Shown here piece after piece: positions 25,857 through 31,793 of a DNA stretch of 31,793 nt (within the stretch, counting starts at the first letter, position 1; every line of letters starts with the position of its first letter). A program made the translations under genes and the position numbers. Under the pieces are notes generated by a model. It had not been told where the DNA came from. It worked only from the letters and a program-made list of their open reading frames with translations, and made no database searches. Origin of the DNA: CAYVKM01 sp964452045 (GTDB lineage: Bacteria; Calditrichota; Calditrichia; RBG-13-44-9). Location: positions 1-31,793 of the forward strand of contig CAYVKM010000041.1 of assembly GCA_964452045.1 (NCBI GenBank), written 5' to 3'.

Positions 25857-26236
25857 TTTTTCCTCCGTATGTTAATTGCACAGGAAAGCTAAGAAAAATT
25901 AAAAATAATACAAGAGGAAATTTATTTTAATCAGGACAATATTCCTGTCCGAAATCTTTCTTTTAAATAAAAGTGACTTTAAAATTTGGGAAAATCTGAA
26001 CAACTTTTTACTGAAGAATCAACAAGTATTTTTCAGAACATTTCATCTTTATTTCGTTTCTCGCGATTTTTCAAAAATCTCAGGAATGTACTTATTTAAT
26101 ATCTGGATTTCTGGGAGAAAGGGTTTAAGGAAAGATTCCTTTTTTAAAATAAATGAAACTCATAGTGAACCGAAATTGTATCACTGAAAAATAGCTTGAT
26201 TTTATTTTTGATAAAATCTAAATTTATCGTCTGTTT
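25857..26236. other. 380-base AT-rich intergenic region upstream of the tRNA
   Basis: No gene is visible between the minus-strand ferredoxin and the plus-strand tRNA. It contains short inverted repeats (GATTTTAT / ATAAAATC at 26198-26218; CAGGA / TCCTG near 25934-25950) and the promoter candidate for the tRNA. I see no conserved RNA motif. Confidence 0.55.
26195..26226 (+). promoter_or_regulatory. promoter candidate for the tRNA gene
   Basis: CTTG (26195-26198), a 20-base spacer and TAAATTTA (26219-26226) match the FCB pattern with one deviation in each element. Read as a classical promoter it is TTGATT (26196-26201), 17 bases, TAAATT (26219-26224). The start point would be a few bases before the tRNA. 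An 8-bp inverted repeat fills the spacer. Confidence 0.5.
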
Positions 26237-26310
26237 GGGCCCATAGCTCAGTTGGTTAGAGCAGTCGACTCATAATCGACTGGTCCCAGGTTCAAGTCCT
26301 GGTGGGCCCA
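26237..26310 (+). tRNA. tRNA with CAT anticodon (elongator Met or Ile2)
   Basis: A 74-base cloverleaf: acceptor GGGCCCA / TGGGCCC, D-arm GCTC / GAGC, anticodon stem GTCGA / TCGAC with loop CTCATAA (anticodon CAT at 26271-26273), T-arm CCAGG-TTCAAGT-CCTGG and discriminator A. CCA is not encoded (CAA follows), so it must be added by enzyme. CAT can mean elongator methionine or, after lysidine modification, Ile2; it lacks the features of an initiator. I cannot settle this by eye. Confidence 0.96.
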
Positions 26311-26393
26311 CAAAAAAAGGAGAATATTTTTTGAGGGTATTGAGGAAACAGAAAATAGTACCCAAGTGTTTGAACACTGACGGAATAACAAAT

Positions 26394-26432
26394 AAAAATG
26401 CACTCGATTTAACGGTTGAGTGCATTTTTTTT
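26394..26432 (+). terminator. terminator after the tRNA gene
   Basis: AAAAATGCACTC (26394-26405) pairs with GAGTGCATTTTT (26418-26429) around a 12-base loop and is followed by more T residues. It separates the tRNA from the zinc-ribbon gene, whose AGGAGG begins nine bases later. Confidence 0.88.
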
Positions 26433-26451
26433 AAATTATTAGGAGGAAAAA

Positions 26452-27177
26452 TTGAAAAAGGTCGTAAAACAGTTGGTCGATTTACAGGAAATTGATAGCC
26501 GGTTTGATGCACTGCAGTTACAAAAGGGTGATTTGCCAATGATAATCCAGGAAGCGGAGGAGGACCTGGAGAGTAAACTGGCGGATAAAAAAGACAATGA
26601 AGAATCAATAAAAAAAGGTGAAGCAGATCGGCGGATGTTTCAACTTGAGATTGAAGCAAGTAAAGCAAAATTGAAACAATATGAGGATCAGCTGTATAAA
26701 GTGCAGACCAATAAGGAATACGATGCCATCTCCCTGGAGATCGATACAAAAAAGATGGAAATAAAAGAACTTGAGAATAAAATTTTGCAGTCCCTGGAGG
26801 AAGAAGAAGAGTACAAAAAAAACATAGAAGAATCGGGAGAGGAAATCAAAAAGTTGGAAGACCAGCTGTCTGAATATAAAACTGAACTTGAAGAAATTAT
26901 CCAGCATACCAAAGCAGAGGAAGCTCAACTGGAAAAACAGCGCGAGAAAATTCTTAGCGACATCGATAAACGGTATCAAAGACAGTATGAAAAAATTCGG
27001 AAGGCGAAGGGTGGCTTGGCTGTCGTACCAATTAAAAAAAATTCCTGTGGTGGATGTTTCTCTGCCGTACCGCCTCAGAAAATTGTAGAAATAAGGGAAA
27101 TGAATCGGCTGTATACCTGTGAACACTGTGGGAGGATATTGGTCTGGACAGATAGTTCGATAGAAAATGAGAAGTAA
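26452..27177 (+). CDS. coiled-coil protein with C4 zinc ribbon (DUF164 / CdsZ-like)
   Basis: A 241-residue protein: a long alpha-helical coiled-coil hairpin (~residues 5-185, highly charged, with the family's YKVQTNKEYDAI turn) followed by a zinc ribbon, C199-x2-C202 ... C223-x2-C226 (CGGC ... CEHC). The architecture is that of the DUF164/zf-RING_7 family (chlamydial CT398/CdsZ, mycobacterial and other homologues), whose role is poorly defined; the chlamydial member has been linked to sigma-54 and type III secretion. The start is TTG at 26452 with AGGAGG five bases upstream. It directly precedes rnpB. Confidence 0.93.
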   Translation: MKKVVKQLVDLQEIDSRFDALQLQKGDLPMIIQEAEEDLESKLADKKDNEESIKKGEADRRMFQLEIEASKAKLKQYEDQLYKVQTNKEYDAISLEIDTKKMEIKELENKILQSLEEEEEYKKNIEESGEEIKKLEDQLSEYKTELEEIIQHTKAEEAQLEKQREKILSDIDKRYQRQYEKIRKAKGGLAVVPIKKNSCGGCFSAVPPQKIVEIREMNRLYTCEHCGRILVWTDSSIENEK

Positions 27178-27181
27178 ATAA

Positions 27182-27661
<480 letters not shown>

Positions 27662-27943
27662 TATTATTTAAAAAATTCAAATTCAATTCGCGAATTATTG
27701 TTTTCATTAACATCTCTCACCTTAATCATTTTATCCCCACTTAATTTTTTACCATAGGAAATTTTATCTTAAAAATGTATATTTCCTGATTAAATAGGAT
27801 AGAAGTATTAATTTGGGATTTTACAGATTTAATATTTTTTTTGGTAATAGTGACAATTGAACATTTTTAGATCAATTGTGATTTATTTTTTAAAATCAGG
27901 ATAATCTGAAGCTGAGTTGGATTCATAAGACGTTATAGTTTCT
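27662..27943. other. AT-rich leader region upstream of the SNF2 gene
   Basis: 282 bases without a gene. It contains a perfect operator-like inverted repeat, ACAATTGA (27853-27860) and TCAATTGT (27872-27879), and no convincing match to the promoter pattern seen elsewhere in the window. Confidence 0.5.
27853..27879. promoter_or_regulatory. operator-like inverted repeat upstream of the SNF2 gene
   Basis: ACAATTGA, 11 bases, TCAATTGT: two perfect 8-base arms with a centre-to-centre spacing of 19, about two helix turns, ending 64 bases before the ATG. This geometry suits a dimeric repressor, but a small RNA hairpin is also possible. No regulator gene is adjacent. Confidence 0.4.
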
Positions 27944-30814
27944 ATGAGCTGGAAAGATAAAATTGATCAACTAACCGCGCTGCTGGAAAAGCTGCCCCAC
28001 GCGCAGACCTTTGATACCGATAAGGGTGTTTACCAACCTTATTTTATACTCGAACTGCGCCCAATGAACTGGGAAGTTCTGTCCTATTCAGAGTATACCC
28101 GTCTGGATGGACTTTCCGGTAAGGAGGTTAAGTTAAATCTTCAGATCGTTGAGTCGCAAAAAGTAAATATTACCCAGGACGAGCTGAATATCCTGTCATA
28201 CATTTATTCCTTCACCAACTATGATGCCAGACGTCTCTTTAATTATGGCCAACCGGTTGGATTCCTGCTCGATTGGTTGAGGGGAAGTCGGGTGTATATA
28301 AGAAAAGGTGAAAAAGAAAAACAGCAAATTCTTGAATTTGCGGAGGAAAATGGCACACTCTGTCTGGGAATCTTTAAAGAAACAGAGGATTATGTTTTTC
28401 GCCCTGCAATTGTTTTCCCAGATCGTACCTTAATACTGGAAGATAAGGTTGAAGTGCTTACTTCAAATCCGGCCTATTTATATTATCAAAATAAATTTTT
28501 TCGGGTTGATTCGAACATGTCCATGTTTTTCTGGATTAATTTTTTTCGGACCCAGCAGCAAATCAGAATACCGCTTTCTGAATTACGGGACTTTATCAAT
28601 TCTGCAGTAAGTAAAATTTTACCTGCCCTGGATTGGAAAAGTCTGGAAGAACATCTGAAATTGTACGAATTACCACTGACGGCTTCAAAACTCTACCTCG
28701 GAGAAAGAGCCGGACAATTTTATCTCGATCTGAAATTTCAGTATCAAAAAATAGAATTTTCGGCACAGCCTATATCCGAGAAATCTCTGGCCTCCCAGGA
28801 AAATTATCTTTTTGTGGTTAAAAGAGATAAGGAAAAGGAAGCTGAAGTCCGGAAAATTTTGCAGGAGCATGGTGTTTTTTATCTACAGCATCACTGGCAG
28901 ATCGATCCGCAATATTCGGTTTTGGATTGGTTAAGGATTGAGGCACCGCATTTGGAAAAAGCGGGAATTGAGGTCGTGGGTGAGTTGAACCTGAAAAAAT
29001 ACCGGCTTCAGAGAGGAATACCCAAATTACACCTGAAAATTCGAAGTCATAAAAATTGGCTGGATTTAAGCTTTGCTCTTTATCTGAATGGGACAAAATT
29101 AAATGTACCCGATTTAAAAGGGCAGCTTCTGAATGGTAAGAAGTATTTAAAGTTATCGGACGGCTCGACTGTTTATTTGGGGGAAGAGCTTTCAAATCGT
29201 TTGATCCGGTTTTATCAGCTATCAACCGATTCGCTTAAAACCGGCCACCTTAAAGTGCGGCCAACTGCCTATCCGCTGGTTGCTGATTTACTGAAACTTT
29301 CGGATGTAGTAAAGACAGATGAGCAATTTAAGCAGTGGGAATCTGATTATCAGCAGTTTGATACTATCGGGCCGGTTGAATTATCCCGATCTTTTAAGGG
29401 AAAACTTCGGGACTATCAGAAAGCAGGCTTGGATTGGCTGTATTTTTTAAACCGGTTTGGCTTTGGGGGCATTCTGGCGGACGATATGGGATTAGGTAAA
29501 ACCGTGCAAGTCATCGCACTTTTGCAAAATCTAAAAAGTGAAAGCAAACTGTATCAGCCGGCATTGATTATTGTCCCTCTGACGGTTTTATTCAATTGGG
29601 AAAATGAAATACGGCATTTTGCACCGACACTTAAAATTTTGAAATATTATGGCCAAAAGTCTGACCGGGAAAAATTTGAACAGAGACTTAAAAATTATGA
29701 TGTCGTTTTGTTAAGTTATGGCATCCTATTGCAGGATTTTAAAATTTTGCAGAAGCATCAATGGGAATACATTATTCTGGATGAATCTCAAAAGATTAAA
29801 AATCCATTAACCAAAACCTATAAAGCCATCCGTCAAATCCCGGGCAATAATCGTCTCTGTTTAACCGGTACGCCGGTTGAAAATTCGACCGTAGATCTTT
29901 GGGCCCAGCTCGATTTTTTAAATCCTGATATTCTCGGGAGTCTGCACGAGTTTGAAAATCGATTTGGCAAGAATGGAAAAGCAGTGGAGGAAAATCGGGA
30001 GCTTTTACAAAAAATAATTAAACCATTTCTGCTCCGACGAAAGAAAGAAGATGTCCTGAAAGAATTACCTGAACGGACTGAGATTACCCAGTATGTAGAA
30101 ATGACCGATTTACAGAAGCAAAAATATATTGAGGGTTTAAATCTTTATCGTGACCAGATCCTGGAAAAAGTAGGGACAGGTGGTCTTGGTAAGGTCAGGA
30201 TCAAGATTTTGGAAGCATTGACCTATCTTCGTCAAATTACCTGTCATCCGGCAATATTCGATGAATCATTGGGTTTGGAAGAGTCCGGAAAAATTCAATT
30301 ACTGCAGGATATGCTGGAGGAAATCGTTCAGGAGGGGCATAAAGTTTTGGTCTATTCACAGTTTGTCCGATTCCTGAATATTGTGAAGCTTTTAGTAGAA
30401 AATATGGGCCTACCCTATGAATATCTGGATGGCAGCACCCGAAACCGGGAAAGTGTTGTTCGGAATTTTCAGGATAATAAGAATGTTAAAATATTTCTGC
30501 TGTCGCTAAAAGCGGGCGGTTTAGGCCTAAATCTTACTGCGGCGGATTATGTGATTCATCTCGATCCCTGGTGGAATCCTGCGGTGGAGCAACAGGCGGC
30601 GGATCGGGCGCATCGAATCGGTCAGGAGAATCATGTATTCGTTTATAAATTTATCACCCGGAATTCGGTGGAGGAAAAGATACTCAACCTGCAAAAAGAA
30701 AAGAAAATGCTGTTTGAGGATGTGGTGACTGCAGAAAAAAGTTTCCTGAAACAGCTCACCCGGGAAGATCTAAAATTTATTTTCGATGGATACAATTCCT
30801 CACCGACCGGATAA
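27944..30814 (+). CDS. SNF2-family DNA-dependent ATPase / helicase
   Basis: A 956-residue Swi2/Snf2 protein. The N-terminal ~470 residues are the variable bacterial SNF2-associated region; the helicase core runs from ~485 to ~940. Visible motifs: Walker A ADDMGLGKT (512-520), IIVPLTVLFNW (Ia), DESQ at 613-616 in place of DEAH, LTGTPVENS (III), FLLRRKKEDVL, VYSQF (IV), LLSLKAGGLGLNLTAAD (V) and QAADRAHRIGQ (VI, ~881-892). It should translocate on double-stranded DNA and may remodel protein-DNA complexes or RNA polymerase, like RapA-type relatives. There is no SWIM zinc finger at the N-terminus. No good Shine-Dalgarno is seen. Its last 15 bases overlap the tail of the convergent NTPase gene. 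Confidence 0.95.
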   Translation: MSWKDKIDQLTALLEKLPHAQTFDTDKGVYQPYFILELRPMNWEVLSYSEYTRLDGLSGKEVKLNLQIVESQKVNITQDELNILSYIYSFTNYDARRLFNYGQPVGFLLDWLRGSRVYIRKGEKEKQQILEFAEENGTLCLGIFKETEDYVFRPAIVFPDRTLILEDKVEVLTSNPAYLYYQNKFFRVDSNMSMFFWINFFRTQQQIRIPLSELRDFINSAVSKILPALDWKSLEEHLKLYELPLTASKLYLGERAGQFYLDLKFQYQKIEFSAQPISEKSLASQENYLFVVKRDKEKEAEVRKILQEHGVFYLQHHWQIDPQYSVLDWLRIEAPHLEKAGIEVVGELNLKKYRLQRGIPKLHLKIRSHKNWLDLSFALYLNGTKLNVPDLKGQLLNGKKYLKLSDGSTVYLGEELSNRLIRFYQLSTDSLKTGHLKVRPTAYPLVADLLKLSDVVKTDEQFKQWESDYQQFDTIGPVELSRSFKGKLRDYQKAGLDWLYFLNRFGFGGILADDMGLGKTVQVIALLQNLKSESKLYQPALIIVPLTVLFNWENEIRHFAPTLKILKYYGQKSDREKFEQRLKNYDVVLLSYGILLQDFKILQKHQWEYIILDESQKIKNPLTKTYKAIRQIPGNNRLCLTGTPVENSTVDLWAQLDFLNPDILGSLHEFENRFGKNGKAVEENRELLQKIIKPFLLRRKKEDVLKELPERTEITQYVEMTDLQKQKYIEGLNLYRDQILEKVGTGGLGKVRIKILEALTYLRQITCHPAIFDESLGLEESGKIQLLQDMLEEIVQEGHKVLVYSQFVRFLNIVKLLVENMGLPYEYLDGSTRNRESVVRNFQDNKNVKIFLLSLKAGGLGLNLTAADYVIHLDPWWNPAVEQQAADRAHRIGQENHVFVYKFITRNSVEEKILNLQKEKKMLFEDVVTAEKSFLKQLTREDLKFIFDGYNSSPTG

Positions 30815-31270
30815 GCAGGATTTAATGCGATTCTGGATATTTACCTTCATCGACGGCCGTACACTAATAAATAGTATCCCCTCAAAATTTTTAATCAACC
30901 AATCCAATTCTTCCTCAAATCCCAGACCAAGTTCTTCCAGGGGTCCATATTCATCGAAGAAAACAACTTCTTTGTGCCGGCAAGTTCGGAGGACCTGGTT
31001 ACCCCAGCTTATCGCTCCTCGGTTGAAGTAATAGGATCCATATCCGAATGAATTATCACCCTCTCTTTTTTTGGAGGCAAAAGGTTTTTGATTATCCGAG
31101 GCAACATCCATTAACGAATATGAATATTTGCTTTCGTTTTTCAGGTGGCCCAGACATAATAATCCGCCTGTTTCAAATTCTTTAAATCTGGCTCTGTTTA
31201 CAATATTTTTCAGGTAACTGGTTTTACCTGAATTTTTGGAGCCAACCACCAGAACAATTTTACCGGCCAT
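30800..31270 (-). CDS. THEP1-like nucleoside-triphosphatase (NTPase_1 family)
   Basis: A 156-residue P-loop protein with Walker A GSKNSGKT (10-17), Walker B VVFFDE (102-107) followed by the family-typical YGPLEELGLGFEEELD, and a C-terminal SVRPS segment where THEP1 proteins place a conserved arginine. THEP1 enzymes hydrolyse NTPs in vitro but their cellular role is unknown. It follows a truncated membrane protein gene by 29 bases on the same strand, which suggests cotranscription. No strong Shine-Dalgarno is seen. The gene tail overlaps the SNF2 gene by 15 bases. Confidence 0.85.
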   Translation of the reverse strand: MAGKIVLVVGSKNSGKTSYLKNIVNRARFKEFETGGLLCLGHLKNESKYSYSLMDVASDNQKPFASKKREGDNSFGYGSYYFNRGAISWGNQVLRTCRHKEVVFFDEYGPLEELGLGFEEELDWLIKNFEGILFISVRPSMKVNIQNRIKSCLSGR

Positions 31271-31299
31271 GGATTGATCTATATTTGTTTCAGACAGAC

Positions 31300-31793
31300 C
31301 TACTCTGCCCCAACTTTGTTTTGAACAGATTTGCCGTGATAATCTTCGGCGAATTTCAATATTTTTATCAGTAAATGAACCACAAAATCAAATATCTCTC
31401 TAATGAAGTTTTTTGATTTCTCTTTCTTGCGAAATTCTCCGATACTACTTCGGGTAATTGTTTTGATTTCAGGCAATGTTTCCAACGAAATGGTAAGTGC
31501 TTCACCGAATTTCTTTAATTTTATTTTATGAAGAGCCGTTGAAAGCTGGACTAAAGATATCTTATTGGTGAAAATTTTTATAGCGCCCAGTATAATGATG
31601 CTCCGATAATACATGATTAAACTGATTTGAAACATGGCACTGGAATAAGGAATACGGAAAAAGTGAGCGTCCTTTTCACCCAATAAGAGCGGTGTCCCAA
31701 AAACGAGCAGCGCCAGGAAAAAAATAAACTTCAATCGCAGAAAAGGTCGGAAAGCCCTGTGGTCTATAATCAACATCGATATAACAGCGATTG
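31300..31793 (-). CDS. membrane protein, partial (ECF-T/CbiQ-like possibility)
   Basis: The frame stays open to the right window edge, so the gene probably starts outside; the ATG at 31776 is only an internal candidate. Visible are hydrophobic segments (LKFIFFLALLVFGTPLLLG and AMFQISLIMYYRSIIILGAIKIF), then a cytoplasmic-looking part (STALHKIKLKKFGEALTISLETLPEI) and an amphipathic C-terminal helix. The order membrane segment / short loop / L-x-x-x-L-x-K-x-x-L-K-K-F resembles the coupling region of ECF transporter T components, but the conserved A-R-G motifs are not clear. The identity is therefore tentative. It is followed by the THEP1-like NTPase. Confidence 0.7.
   Translation of the reverse strand, partial: IAVISMLIIDHRAFRPFLRLKFIFFLALLVFGTPLLLGEKDAHFFRIPYSSAMFQISLIMYYRSIIILGAIKIFTNKISLVQLSTALHKIKLKKFGEALTISLETLPEIKTITRSSIGEFRKKEKSKNFIREIFDFVVHLLIKILKFAEDYHGKSVQNKVGAE

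Noticed and set aside
25934..25956. Short hairpin (GGACA ... TGTCC) upstream of the ferredoxin gene
   Set aside because: Five-base arms only and no riboswitch-like conserved core; not enough to call a regulatory RNA.
26365..26378. AGTGTT-TG-AACACT palindrome between the tRNA and the zinc-ribbon gene
   Set aside because: Short, with only six-base arms, in a transcribed spacer before a terminator; likely chance.
26270..26749. Minus-strand open frame ending in a GPPGLEPGTSRL-like peptide over the tRNA
   Set aside because: This peptide is the well-known antisense reading of a tRNA gene; the rest is antisense to the zinc-ribbon gene.

Overview
The window looks like ordinary chromosome from a Gram-negative bacterium of the FCB superphylum, most like the Calditrichota, KSB1 or Marinimicrobia part of it; a marker-gene tree would be needed to be more exact. 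The clues are three large secreted proteins ending in the same NYPNPFN...SGIYIYR...RKM type C-terminal sorting domain (type A, T9SS-like), outer-membrane proteins with the R-G-x-G-M-G start, a sodium-pumping decarboxylase operon and promoters that resemble the Bacteroidetes TTTG / TAnnTTTG type. I see no insertion sequence, integrase, prophage or CRISPR array.

Layout. Positions 1-7823 (+): a left-truncated propeller protein, its full-length tandem paralogue and a third cell-surface multidomain protein, all with C-terminal sorting domains; they end at a perfect palindromic terminator. 7906-9213 (-): glyA. 9366-13225 (-): a likely operon of lipoprotein, outer-membrane beta-barrel and cysteine-rich periplasmic TPR protein. 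13426-14961 (-): a glutamine synthetase family gene. 15262-15786 (+): a small protein of unknown function. 15814-18544 (-): a housekeeping-type operon with a HAD phosphatase, a 69-residue protein, a YciB/IspZ-like membrane domain fused to a Nudix hydrolase, and a KynB-like cyclase/hydrolase. 18739-18963 (+): a small cysteine-rich protein. 18965-19870 (-): an orphan ABC ATPase. 20004-20543 (+): a rubrerythrin/ferritin-like protein.

20626-24188 (-) is a compact methylmalonyl-CoA decarboxylase operon (carboxyltransferase, OadG-like, biotin carrier, membrane Na+ pump subunit). Then come proline dehydrogenase (+), a 2[4Fe-4S] ferredoxin (-), a CAT-anticodon tRNA (+), a coiled-coil zinc-ribbon protein (+), RNase P RNA (rnpB, +), a SNF2 helicase (+) and, at the right edge on the minus strand, a THEP1-like NTPase with a truncated membrane protein.

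Taken together the genes suggest a largely anaerobic, amino-acid and propionate or succinate metabolising organism: decarboxylation energy stored as a sodium gradient, proline and serine/glycine turnover, ferredoxin, a rubrerythrin-like protein for oxidative stress, and a rich cell-surface proteome. The metabolic picture is inference from gene content. I found no gene cluster that I would call a clearly new system. The least explained pieces are the YciB-Nudix fusion, the lipoprotein/barrel/Cys-rich TPR operon, the small cysteine-rich protein, the elongated helices of rnpB and the NTPase/membrane pair at the right edge.
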